Below the pieces are notes generated by a model. That model saw only the letters and a list, made by a program, of their open reading frames with translations, had not been told where the DNA came from and did no database searches. The position numbers were made by a program, and so were the translations under genes. From contig DATISF010000077.1 in NCBI GenBank assembly GCA_035468985.1, positions 6,833-70,832 on the forward strand: a stretch of DNA of 64,000 nucleotides, in the 5' to 3' direction. Positions 1 through 7,851 of the stretch are shown piece by piece. How positions within the stretch are numbered: the first letter of the stretch is position 1; every line of letters begins with the position of its first letter. Source of the stretch: DASVHS01 sp035468985 (lineage in GTDB: Bacteria > Acidobacteriota > Thermoanaerobaculia > Gp7-AA8).

Positions 1-1881
1 GGCGTCGACGCCAAGACCATCGAGGAGATCGCGGACATCGTCTCTCGCGCGGGCAAGCGCCTCAGCACCCACACCTGGCGCTCCGCCACCGCCGGCAACC
101 TCGGAGGCTGGCAGGTCGCGCGCGCGCTCTTCCTGCTCAACGCGCTCACCGGCGCGGTGGCGACGGAGGGCGGTGTGTTTCCCAACTCGTGGAACAAGTT
201 CGTCCCGAAGCCGATCCACATGCCGCCGCATCCGCCGAAGTGGAACGACCTGACGTGGCCCGACGAGTTTCCCCTCGCCTGCAACGAGCTCTCGTTCCTG
301 CTTCCGCATTTCCTCGCCGACAAACGCGGCAAGCTCGAGGTCTACTTCAGCCGCGTCTACAACCCGGTGTGGACGAATCCCGACGGCTTCTCATGGATCG
401 ATGCGTTGACCGATGAATCGAAAGTCGGACTGCACGTCGCGCTGACGCCGACCTGGAGCGAGACCGCGTACTTCGCCGATTACGTGCTGCCGGTCGGCAT
501 CGGCTCCGAGCGGCACGACATCCATTCGTACGAGACGCACGACGCGCAGTGGCTCGGCTTCCGCCAGCCCGTGATTCGCACGGCGAAAGAACGGCTCGGA
601 GAAAAGATCACCGACACGCGCCAGGCAAACCCCGGCGAGGTGTGGGAAGAGAACGAATTCTGGATCGAGCTGTCGTGGCGCATCGATCCCGACGGCAAGC
701 TCGGCATCCGCAAGTACTTCGAGTCGAAGAAACAGCCGGGCAAGAAGCTCACGGTCGACGAATACTACGGGTACATCTTCGAGAACTCGGTGCCCGGCCT
801 GCCGGAAAGGGCGAAGCACGAGGGCACGACACCGCTCGACTACATGCGACGCACCGGCGCGTTCGAGGTCAAGCATGGCGTCGGCGCGATTCACGAAGAA
901 GCAATCGCCCAGAACGAGCTCACCGAGACGCACACAGACCCCCTTGGCCGCGTCTACACCCGCGCGCCGAAGCCCGATCAGCCGAACATCGTGCCGGTCC
1001 CCTCGCCCGACGGCGATGCGGAAGGGCGCCGGCGCGCCGGTGTCGAGATCGACGGCGTCGTGCGCCGCGGTTTCCCGACCCCCAGCGGAAGGCTTGAGTT
1101 CTATTCGTCCACGCTGGCCCAATGGGGCTGGCCGGAGATGGCCATCCCCGGCTACACGCGCAGCCAGGTGCATCCGGAGAATCTCAAACCGGGCGAGATG
1201 CCTCTCATCCCGACGTTCCGCCTCCCCGTTCAGGTTCACACGCGCAGTGCGAACGCGAAATGGCTCGACGAGATCGCGCATACGAATCCGCTGTGGATCC
1301 ATCCGCGCGACGCGCAGCGGATCGACATCAGGAACGGCGATCTCGTCCGCGTGGAGACACGCATCGGATACTTCGTCGTGAAGGCGTGGGTCACCGAGGG
1401 CATCCGTCCCGGCGTCGTTGCGTGCAGCCATCACATGGGACGTTGGAAGACGGACGGCAACGGGCAGCGGCAGATGATGGCCACCGTGTCACTCGATCGA
1501 AACGGATCGGAGTGGAAGCTGAAGCGCGAGCGCGGCGTGGAGCCGTACACATCGGGCGACGCCGACACGGAGCGCATCTGGTGGACCGACGCCGGCGTGC
1601 ATCAGAACCTCACGTTCGCCGTGCAGCCCGATCCGATCTCGGGAATGCACTGCTGGCATCAAGCCGTGCGCGTCCGTAAGGCCGATCCGACAGACCGCTA
1701 CGCCGACATTCACGTCGACATCGCGAAATCGCGTGAGGCCTATCAAGAATGGATGGAGAAGACGCGCCCGGCATCCACGCACTCGCCGGATGGAACGCGA
1801 CGGCCGTACTGGATGCTGAGGCCGCTCAAGCCGGGGCGCGACGTGTTCAAGCTGGCGAAGAAGCGCGAGGTGAGCCGCTGA
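1..1881 (+). CDS. Molybdopterin oxidoreductase (DMSO reductase family), catalytic subunit, 3' part
   Basis: The frame is open from the first base, so the start, the FeS-binding N-terminus and part of the Mo domain lie outside the window; 626 residues are visible. This part shows the middle of the molybdopterin oxidoreductase fold (for example 'TWSETAYFADYVLPVG', residues of the pterin pocket) followed by the C-terminal molybdopterin-dinucleotide binding barrel (about residues 410-560, with 'NPLWIHPRDAQRIDIRNGD' and 'GVVACSHHMGRW'). Enzymes of this family use a bis-MGD molybdenum or tungsten centre for redox reactions such as formate, polysulfide, arsenate or DMSO conversion; the substrate cannot be read from this part. 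Electron-transfer and membrane-anchor genes, if present, must lie upstream, since the next gene is a small unrelated membrane protein. Family call firm, function open. Confidence 0.9.
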   Translation, partial: GVDAKTIEEIADIVSRAGKRLSTHTWRSATAGNLGGWQVARALFLLNALTGAVATEGGVFPNSWNKFVPKPIHMPPHPPKWNDLTWPDEFPLACNELSFLLPHFLADKRGKLEVYFSRVYNPVWTNPDGFSWIDALTDESKVGLHVALTPTWSETAYFADYVLPVGIGSERHDIHSYETHDAQWLGFRQPVIRTAKERLGEKITDTRQANPGEVWEENEFWIELSWRIDPDGKLGIRKYFESKKQPGKKLTVDEYYGYIFENSVPGLPERAKHEGTTPLDYMRRTGAFEVKHGVGAIHEEAIAQNELTETHTDPLGRVYTRAPKPDQPNIVPVPSPDGDAEGRRRAGVEIDGVVRRGFPTPSGRLEFYSSTLAQWGWPEMAIPGYTRSQVHPENLKPGEMPLIPTFRLPVQVHTRSANAKWLDEIAHTNPLWIHPRDAQRIDIRNGDLVRVETRIGYFVVKAWVTEGIRPGVVACSHHMGRWKTDGNGQRQMMATVSLDRNGSEWKLKRERGVEPYTSGDADTERIWWTDAGVHQNLTFAVQPDPISGMHCWHQAVRVRKADPTDRYADIHVDIAKSREAYQEWMEKTRPASTHSPDGTRRPYWMLRPLKPGRDVFKLAKKREVSR

Positions 1882-1895
1882 GTTGGACCTGATAT

Positions 1896-1919
1896 CCTCG
1901 GTGCGCAACCGCACCGAGG
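1896..1919 (+). promoter_or_regulatory. Perfect 10-bp hairpin overlapping the Shine-Dalgarno of the next gene
   Basis: Arms at 1896-1905 (CCTCGGTGCG) and 1910-1919 (CGCACCGAGG) are exact complements around a 4-base loop. The right arm runs into GAGGAGG (1916-1922), the ribosome site of the gene starting at 1930, and is followed by a short T run (TTTT at 1923-1926). It could act as a weak intrinsic terminator of the molybdoenzyme transcript, as a ribosome-site blocking hairpin, or both. Confidence 0.5.
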
Positions 1920-1929
1920 AGGTTTTGTC

Positions 1930-2490
1930 ATGACGGCACTCACCGCGCTCTGGCTCCCCATCCTTCTGTCCGCCGTGTTCGTCTTCATTGCCAGTTCGAT
2001 CATCCATATGGCTCCGCTTTGGCATCAAGGCGATTACCCGCGCCTGCCGAATCAGGATGAGGTGATGGCGGCGCTGCGCCCGCTGGCGATCCCGCCGGGC
2101 GACTACCTCGTGCCGCGTCCGGCGAGCCGTGATGAGATGAAGACGCCCGAGTTCCAGGAAAAGATGAAGCAGGGGCCGGTGATGATGATGACGGTGATGC
2201 CGAACGGCCCGATGTCGATGGGCCGCAACTTCGTGCTCTGGTTCATCTACTCGGTCGTCGTTTCGTTCTTCTCCGCCTACATCGCCTCGCGCGCACTGCC
2301 ATCCGGCGCGAACTACCTGCAGGTGTTCCGTTTCATCGGCGCGGCGGCGTTCCTCGGATACGCGGTCGCGCTCTGGCAGCTCTCGATCTGGTTCTCGCGC
2401 GCGTGGAGCGCGACCATCAAATCGACGCTGGACGGCCTGATCTACGCGCTGCTGACGGCGGGAACGTTCGGCTGGTTGTGGCCGCGGTAG
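1930..2490 (+). CDS. Hypothetical membrane protein, 186 aa
   Basis: An unrecognised small membrane protein. A hydrophobic segment at about residues 6-26 starts the protein. A hydrophilic loop of about 70 residues follows, rich in Met and Pro ('MKQGPVMMMTVMPNGPMSMG'). Three further hydrophobic segments lie at about 98-120, 130-150 and 165-183. The ATG at 1930 has a good ribosome site (GAGGAGG) 7 bases upstream. It lies 48 bases after the molybdoenzyme, so it may be cotranscribed, but the hairpin between them argues for separate control. The Met-rich loop could bind metal, but there is no clear motif; no function is assigned. Confidence 0.75.
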   Translation: MTALTALWLPILLSAVFVFIASSIIHMAPLWHQGDYPRLPNQDEVMAALRPLAIPPGDYLVPRPASRDEMKTPEFQEKMKQGPVMMMTVMPNGPMSMGRNFVLWFIYSVVVSFFSAYIASRALPSGANYLQVFRFIGAAAFLGYAVALWQLSIWFSRAWSATIKSTLDGLIYALLTAGTFGWLWPR

Positions 2491-2499
2491 CGTCCCATT

Positions 2500-4296
2500 T
2501 CACGCTGTCGCTTCCAGCCAGAAACGCAGCTGCGCCACCTTGATGTCTCCGTTCGCATCGAAGTACTGATTCAGCCACTCGTCAGGCGTCGACTTCAGCC
2601 CCTGGTCGGCTTTCTTTCCGTCGCGCTTCACCAGATACCGCCACGCGAAGTGGTCGTAGACGTCGAGAACGTGCGTCGCGTACGCCACGGCCAGCTTCTT
2701 GTTGCCCTCGATGATCACCAGATTCTCGTCGTTGTCGTACGACGCCTTGTGGCCGAGGTTGTGGCTTCCGGTGACGACGGCACAGTCGTTCGAGAAGGGA
2801 TCGATCACCATCACCTTGTCGTGGATGATGGCGAAGCCGGCTTTCAGAATTTCTTTCTGCCAGCCCTCCGGGATGATCTTCCCGTCGAACGCTTCGGCCC
2901 CGATGACGCGCGGGTCCTGCTTGATCGGAGTCTTCTGTCCCTTGACCTTCTTCGGCGGCGCCATCCCTTTCAGCTCGTAATAGAACCCCTCGGACGCTGA
3001 CTTGTTGGTGACGCAGCCCCGGACGAACAACTTCTTGTTCGCCTTCAACGCCAGCGCGGACCAGTTGGCGATGCTCGGCGATCCCGGATAGAAGGCCAGA
3101 AAGAGAATCGCGTGCTTGGCCTTGTTGATGCGATCGCAGACCGCCTGCATGTCGACCGGGCGAGCCTCGTTCTTCGACTTGCTGCTGCGCGCTTTCGGCG
3201 TGTTCGGTGAGAACCAGCTTTGCAGCTTCGTCCCCGCGCTCACAGTGAAATCCTTCCCGCTCTTGTCCCACGTTCGCAAGCCGGTGGCCTGCAGCAATTT
3301 CGCGGTGCCCTTGGCCGCCCTGGTGTCGGCCGCAAGCTTGTTCCAGTAAGCGAGATATCGCTTCGCTACGTCACGATCCTCCAGCACGATCGTGTTGTTG
3401 GTCTGGGCGCAGAGGCCGGTGGACGTCCAGTTCGTCGATCCGAGGAGTACGGCTTTCGGGCCTTGAGCATCGGCGTAGACCAGAAACTTGTTATGGCCGA
3501 TGTGGTTGCTGGGCATGATGCGATCCAGCACGAGCTTCGCCGTTTTCTTGACGCGTGCACGTGAATCGGCGTTGCCGTCCACCTTGATCTGCTTTGGCTT
3601 TCCTGTCTTCGGATTGATCTCGTCACTGTCCTCGGTCTGGACGGAGTTGGAGAGAATGATCTGCAGCCGCTTGCCGAGGCCTTCGAGCTTCTGGATGAGC
3701 TCCTCGTCGCCGAGCTCGTAGAGCGCCGCGTAGATCGTTCCCGAATTCCGGGCGCGGTCGACGAAGCCGGTGAGCGCCTCGACCATGTCGCTGGAGAGGC
3801 TCTCGCGCAGCTTGTTCTTCGGATCGGAGATCTGCGGCAACAGCCCGGTCTTGCTCGGGCTCCCCTTGAAGGCGCGTGAGACGCGCTGCGTGGAGATGAG
3901 CCCGCGGTTGAAGAAGGCGTCGAGCCCCGCCTCGAGCGTGGAGGAGATCGTGACTTCGTTCGACGTGAGGAATGGGAGTGCCGCCATCGGCGTCAGGTTT
4001 CCCGGTGTCCCTTCCAGCGGCACGACCTTGTAGCGAAACGTGCGGTTGCCGGTCTTCTCCGCCACCAGGCGCGCGTAAGGATCCTTCCAGTAGAACTTCT
4101 GAATCGGAAAATCCTCGGTCGTCTGCCCCTTCTGGATCTTGTAGCCTTTGAAGACGGCGTGGCTCGGGAGCGGAGTCTCCTTTCCCTTGTCGTCGATGCG
4201 ATAGACGGCGAATCCCATGCAGCCATCCGGCCGCTTCCCATAACTCCATGCAATCGTGATGACGTCGTTGTTCGCGAAAGCGATTGCGTTTTTCAT
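2500..4296 (-). CDS. Phospholipase D-like (HKD) domain protein
   Basis: A 598-residue protein with two PLD-superfamily half-sites. The first is H268-x-K270 ('IGHNKFLVYA') followed by 'LLGSTNWTSTG' (residues 285-295). The second is H492-x-K494 ('IHDKVMVID') followed by 'TGSHNLGHKASYDNDEN' (residues 509-525). Both sites keep the His, Lys and downstream Ser/Asn expected for a bilobed phosphodiesterase or phosphatidyltransferase. The N-terminal ~110 residues look like a beta-rich ligand domain. No signal peptide is evident, so it is probably cytosolic. A clear ribosome site (AGGGAGG) precedes the ATG, and it lies 10 bases downstream of a patatin lipoprotein gene, suggesting a lipid-acting pair. 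A nuclease role is possible, because HKD proteins cleave DNA as well as lipids. Confidence 0.88.
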   Translation of the reverse strand: MKNAIAFANNDVITIAWSYGKRPDGCMGFAVYRIDDKGKETPLPSHAVFKGYKIQKGQTTEDFPIQKFYWKDPYARLVAEKTGNRTFRYKVVPLEGTPGNLTPMAALPFLTSNEVTISSTLEAGLDAFFNRGLISTQRVSRAFKGSPSKTGLLPQISDPKNKLRESLSSDMVEALTGFVDRARNSGTIYAALYELGDEELIQKLEGLGKRLQIILSNSVQTEDSDEINPKTGKPKQIKVDGNADSRARVKKTAKLVLDRIMPSNHIGHNKFLVYADAQGPKAVLLGSTNWTSTGLCAQTNNTIVLEDRDVAKRYLAYWNKLAADTRAAKGTAKLLQATGLRTWDKSGKDFTVSAGTKLQSWFSPNTPKARSSKSKNEARPVDMQAVCDRINKAKHAILFLAFYPGSPSIANWSALALKANKKLFVRGCVTNKSASEGFYYELKGMAPPKKVKGQKTPIKQDPRVIGAEAFDGKIIPEGWQKEILKAGFAIIHDKVMVIDPFSNDCAVVTGSHNLGHKASYDNDENLVIIEGNKKLAVAYATHVLDVYDHFAWRYLVKRDGKKADQGLKSTPDEWLNQYFDANGDIKVAQLRFWLEATA

Positions 4297-4306
4297 ATCA
4301 GCCTCC

Positions 4307-5629
4307 CTATTTCAGATCAGTCAGGAGTTTCTGGTAATCCGCGGATTCGCGCAGCAGGCGCGGGCCCACGGCGAGCAACGCGTCGATCTGCTCGCTTTTC
4401 AGCGCGAAGCTCGTCGGCAGATCGTCGAAAAACTTCCGCTCGGCAGGCGGCAGCGACGCGAATGCGATGTGCACGCGGTAGAAGGCGATCTGGCGAAGGC
4501 CGTCCGGCGACACGGCCTGGTCCTTGTTCCACGCGGAGATGCTTTCCCGCAGCAGTTCGAGCGTGTCGAAGGAGTAATTGGCCATCGGCGTGTTCGACAC
4601 GGCGTTGAGGACCTGGACGACGGTCGGCTGACTCTCGTTGCGATCGAGGGTGACGCCGCTCCCCTTCTCCGCGTCGACATCGATGACGACCACACGCTTG
4701 ACCCGGCCACGATTCATGAGCCGCAGCACCGAGAACCCGGGATCGTTCGATGACAGCGCGCGGAGCGGTCCGCGGAGACCGATGTTGTCGGCCAGTCCGC
4801 CGTCCATCAGTTGAATGAACCGGCGCTCGGAATCGGAGTACGCCCGCTGTTCAATCGCCGTGCGGAAGCGCGACGGGTTGATGAACCGGTCATCCATCGC
4901 GTTCGCCACCCACTCCGGCTCCTGATAGCTGCATGTTCCCGAATAGTTGTGCAGCGTGACCGCGGTCAGCAGCAGAGGGAATGCCGACGACGCAGCGACG
5001 GCGCGCCCGATTTTCATCGCATCGAGGTCGGAACAGATCGGGTCGAACTGCTCCTGCGTGAACTCGAAGCGCGAACCGAGGTCGATCTCGGTGGCGTTCA
5101 GGACGATGTAGGGCCGCTTGCGCGGCAGATCGGAGAATCTCTTCCGATCGAAGATGTGGGTGTCGTAGTACTCGGTGGCGAGATCGCTCCGGCTGAATCG
5201 CGACGACAGCAGCCGCAGCCAGTTCCGCGGATTGATCGTCGCGTACAGGAGATCGCGCTGCACGTCGTGGCGCAGGAAATCGCGCTCGAAACCCTCGAGC
5301 GGCATTCTTCCGGCGAGCGCGTACGCCGCCGCGGTGAAGCTGCCTCCCGAAACCGACGAGATCACGTCGACTTCGTCGAGAAGAGTGCCCGCGCCGCCGT
5401 GAATCCTCGTGCGAGCCAGTTCCTGAAGAACGCCGTACGAGAGCGCCGCCGCACGCGTGCCGCCGCCGGAGAACGCCAGGATGACGAACGTCTCGTCCTC
5501 GCCGGCGGTGGCTGCCACATTCGAGAAACGATAGCCGTGCGTTCGGTCGAAATGCTGCAGTCGCGCGTTCGGCGTGTACGTCGCACAGCCTGCGAACAGG
5601 AGCAGCACCGCGAGCGCGCGCTTATTCAT
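4307..5629 (-). CDS. Patatin-like phospholipase, lipoprotein
   Basis: A 440-residue protein with a lipoprotein signal (residues 1-15, lipobox 'LFAGC', Cys15), so it is probably anchored in the envelope. The patatin fold shows the oxyanion loop 'SGGGTRA' (54-60), the nucleophile elbow 'SSVSGGS' (Ser94) and the catalytic 'MDGGLADN' (Asp276). The family hydrolyses acyl chains from phospholipids through a Ser-Asp dyad. Family members such as RssA-like and PlpD proteins are often about this size. It overlaps the upstream PEGA-like gene by 8 bases and is followed after 10 bases by the PLD-like gene, so the three look like one transcription unit. Catalytic competence is likely, because all dyad motifs are present; the substrate is unknown. 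Confidence 0.92.
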   Translation of the reverse strand: MNKRALAVLLLFAGCATYTPNARLQHFDRTHGYRFSNVAATAGEDETFVILAFSGGGTRAAALSYGVLQELARTRIHGGAGTLLDEVDVISSVSGGSFTAAAYALAGRMPLEGFERDFLRHDVQRDLLYATINPRNWLRLLSSRFSRSDLATEYYDTHIFDRKRFSDLPRKRPYIVLNATEIDLGSRFEFTQEQFDPICSDLDAMKIGRAVAASSAFPLLLTAVTLHNYSGTCSYQEPEWVANAMDDRFINPSRFRTAIEQRAYSDSERRFIQLMDGGLADNIGLRGPLRALSSNDPGFSVLRLMNRGRVKRVVVIDVDAEKGSGVTLDRNESQPTVVQVLNAVSNTPMANYSFDTLELLRESISAWNKDQAVSPDGLRQIAFYRVHIAFASLPPAERKFFDDLPTSFALKSEQIDALLAVGPRLLRESADYQKLLTDLK

Positions 5630-5837
5630 CGCGCTCGAATTCGATGATCATCGGATGGACGGTGGTGGTGCCGGTGACCGTCGGCCTCCGCCACTTCGGC
5701 TTGTAGTCGCGCGGATCGCCGAGGTTGACGGTGTGCTTGCCTTCCTCGACCCGCAGGCGCTCGCCGGTCTCGCCGTTCTCCTCGCCGTCGATGAAGACGG
5801 TGCGCGTTTGCGGGTAGGTGACGATGATGTACTCCAT
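5622..5837 (-). CDS. Small PEGA-like domain protein
   Basis: A 71-residue protein from the ATG at 5837; a TTG nine codons upstream (5864) is an alternative start with an AGGTAGG sequence before it. The body reads as a PEGA-like beta sandwich: 'TRTVFIDGEENGETGERL' followed by 'VEEGKHTVNL'. That is the 'xVxVDGxxxGxTPxxL..GxHxV' pattern of PEGA domains, which usually sit on surface or periplasmic proteins. No signal peptide is visible, which is odd for a PEGA protein. It overlaps the patatin gene by 8 bases and is likely cotranslated with it. Function unknown. Confidence 0.65.
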   Translation of the reverse strand: MEYIIVTYPQTRTVFIDGEENGETGERLRVEEGKHTVNLGDPRDYKPKWRRPTVTGTTTVHPMIIEFERDE

Positions 5838-5876
5838 GAGGATGGAGTGGCGGATGGCGGTCAATTACCTACCTGA

Positions 5877-5927
5877 TGGAGCCCAGGCTTCAGCCGGGAA
5901 AGGGCACCGGCTGAAACCGGTGCTCCA
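5877..5927. repeat. Palindromic intergenic repeat, TGGAGC family, copy 1
   Basis: A short palindromic element bounded by TGGAGC (5877-5882) and GCTCCA (5922-5927). The inner arms are GGCTTCAGCC and GGCTGAAACC, the second carrying one change from perfect complementarity. A second copy with a more regular sequence lies at 14211-14264. It sits between two minus-strand genes, so it may separate their transcripts or stabilise mRNA ends, as REP-type elements do. Confidence 0.8.
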
Positions 5928-5930
5928 TCG

Positions 5931-7799
5931 TTATTTCGCGGCCTTCTCGATCAGCGCCAGCACCTTCGGCTTGTCCTTGTAGGCGTCGCGGTACATCTTC
6001 GCCTTCTCCGGAGGGAGGCGATATCCGGCGGCGACGATCGGCAGGACCGCGTCATTGCCGTCGAACATGCCGAATTCGAATGCCGTCAGCCCCGAGACGT
6101 TCTTCACATGGATGTCCGCGCCGGCCTTGAGCATCATGTTCACGACCTCGGCATCGCACTTTTCGGCCGCGGCCATCAGAGGGGTGTTGCCGCGGTCATC
6201 GGCGATCTTCGCCGTCGCGCCGCGCGCGATCAGCATCTTCACCAGCGCCTTCTTCCTGGCGCCGCAACCCTGACCCTCGAGAACGACACGCAGCACGGGA
6301 TCGCCGTACGAGCTCGTGAAACGCAGGTTCGGTGACATGCCGGCATCGAGAAACGCCTTGATCTTCTCCGTATCCTGTTCGCTCAGCGCGCGGTAGAAGT
6401 CGGATTCGTTGAAACCGACCTTGCTTTCGCGCAACGCGGTCAGCCCTCGCTCCTGCGATGCCGAATCCACGGCCGCTGTCGACTCCACGGTCCTCTTGCC
6501 GCTGTAGTGCGAGGCCATCATCTCCAGCGCCGCTTTCACATCGGTAACGATCATCGGATCGGGGTCCTTCAGCAGCGGACGGATCAAGTCGGCCGCCGGG
6601 GCCGCGTCCTTCCCGCGATTGCGGATCGCCAAAAGCGCCGAGAAACGGACCTCGCGGTCTTTCTGTTCGGCCGCGTAACGGGCCAGCAGCGGCAGGACCG
6701 TCGCGGCGGGGAGCTGCAGGTTGTCGAGTGACCTGACCGCATTGCGGCGCACCTCCGGCTCGGGATCGCTGTTGATGGCCGTCTGCAGGACCGGCAGGGC
6801 CCGTTCGGCCATCTTCTTCTTCAGGTCGGCGCTCACCGGGTACGCCGCGTCGGCGATGTCTCCGATCGCCTCCGCCGCATGCTTGCGGTTGTCGGCTTCC
6901 TTGTCCCTGGCAAGGGCCTGCAGGACGGCGTCGAATCCGTCGTGTGCGAGGCCTTTCGCATCTTGCAGCGCGGTGACCGCGACATACCGCACGCTCTTGT
7001 CAGGATCCGTCGTCATGCGTCCGACGTCGGCAGCCCACGCGGTGACCTCCGCCGCGGACTTGTTCTGTTTCCCGAGGAGGTCGACCGCCGCGTAACGGAC
7101 ATTCGAGTCGCGCGCGGGAAGCTCGGCCAGAAGCGTCTCGACCCATTTGTCTGGCCGCGGTTTGTATTCGCCCAGCGCGTACAGGATTTTCTCCGCGGCC
7201 TCGGGTGAATCGTGAAGGGCCATCACGAAGCGTGGAATCGCGGAGCGATCCTGCGTCTTGGCCAGCTTCATCAGCGCTTTCTTGCCGTCCTCATCGCTCG
7301 GATTTTTCTTCGCGAAGCCGACGAGCGGCGCGACGAGCCTCTCCGCCGGCTCGGTGCCGATCAGAGCGCGGGCGGCGAGAAATTTGTCGACGTCGTCGCC
7401 AAGCCGAATCACGTTGCGCAGCGGATCGGCGACTTCCTTCACCGGCTCGCCCATGTTCAGCAGCGCACCGGCGGCGCGGACGGCGACGGACGGATCGGAA
7501 TCGTCGACCGCTTTGCGCAGCGCGGGCATCGCCGCCTTCGAGACATCGGCCGCGTCCCACAGCGCACCCGCGGCCTCGATGCGAACGCTGGCATCCTTAT
7601 CGGCCAGCGCCACGATCAGCGGCTCGACAGCCTCGGGCGCGTGAAGTTTGCCGAGAGATTCGGCGGCCTTGGCGCGCGTCTCCGCATTGCGGCTCTTCAA
7701 CAGCTTCGCGATCCCGTCGACAGACTTCTGACGTTCGGACTGCGCGAAAAGAAGAGTGGGAACGAGGATCAGCAGGGCCAGGCGGGCGGGCTTGTGCAT
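5931..7799 (-). CDS. Secreted HEAT-repeat and ankyrin-repeat protein
   Basis: A 622-residue protein with a signal peptide (residues 1-20, ending 'LLFAQ'). Residues ~25-435 hold about a dozen HEAT/PBS-lyase type helical repeats ('NAETRAKAAESLGKL', 'DASVRIEAAGALWDA', 'DPSVAVRAAGALLNM'). Residues ~465-600 hold three or four ankyrin-type repeats, the clearest being 'DDRGNTPLMAAAEKCDAE'. Both are protein-interaction scaffolds, and no catalytic motif is visible. The start has a good ribosome site (AAGGAG). It lies between the M48 protease gene and the PEGA/patatin/PLD unit on the same strand. The HEAT plus ankyrin combination after a signal peptide suggests a periplasmic scaffold; its partner is unknown. 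Confidence 0.85.
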   Translation of the reverse strand: MHKPARLALLILVPTLLFAQSERQKSVDGIAKLLKSRNAETRAKAAESLGKLHAPEAVEPLIVALADKDASVRIEAAGALWDAADVSKAAMPALRKAVDDSDPSVAVRAAGALLNMGEPVKEVADPLRNVIRLGDDVDKFLAARALIGTEPAERLVAPLVGFAKKNPSDEDGKKALMKLAKTQDRSAIPRFVMALHDSPEAAEKILYALGEYKPRPDKWVETLLAELPARDSNVRYAAVDLLGKQNKSAAEVTAWAADVGRMTTDPDKSVRYVAVTALQDAKGLAHDGFDAVLQALARDKEADNRKHAAEAIGDIADAAYPVSADLKKKMAERALPVLQTAINSDPEPEVRRNAVRSLDNLQLPAATVLPLLARYAAEQKDREVRFSALLAIRNRGKDAAPAADLIRPLLKDPDPMIVTDVKAALEMMASHYSGKRTVESTAAVDSASQERGLTALRESKVGFNESDFYRALSEQDTEKIKAFLDAGMSPNLRFTSSYGDPVLRVVLEGQGCGARKKALVKMLIARGATAKIADDRGNTPLMAAAEKCDAEVVNMMLKAGADIHVKNVSGLTAFEFGMFDGNDAVLPIVAAGYRLPPEKAKMYRDAYKDKPKVLALIEKAAK

Positions 7800-7800
7800 C

Positions 7801-7836
7801 GTGTACTCCTTCTGTCCGGGAGGAGACAGAGTACAC
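7801..7836 (-). promoter_or_regulatory. Inverted repeat overlapping the ribosome site of the HEAT/ankyrin gene
   Basis: GTGTACTC (7801-7808) and GAGTACAC (7829-7836) are exact 8-bp complements around a 20-base loop. The minus-strand ribosome site AAGGAG (7806-7811) lies partly inside one arm. The hairpin could limit translation of the downstream gene or be an operator half-site pair. Short, so chance is possible. Confidence 0.35.
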
Positions 7837-7851
7837 GATGTCGCCGAAATC

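Noticed and set aside
391..1434. A 347-codon minus-strand open frame in the molybdoenzyme gene
   Set aside because: Antisense shadow; the sense strand shows conserved molybdopterin-binding blocks.
2500..5629. Anti-phage system built on patatin and PLD effectors
   Set aside because: There is no CD-NTase, TIR, helicase or other defence sensor, and the patatin has a lipoprotein signal, which does not fit a cytosolic abortive-infection effector.
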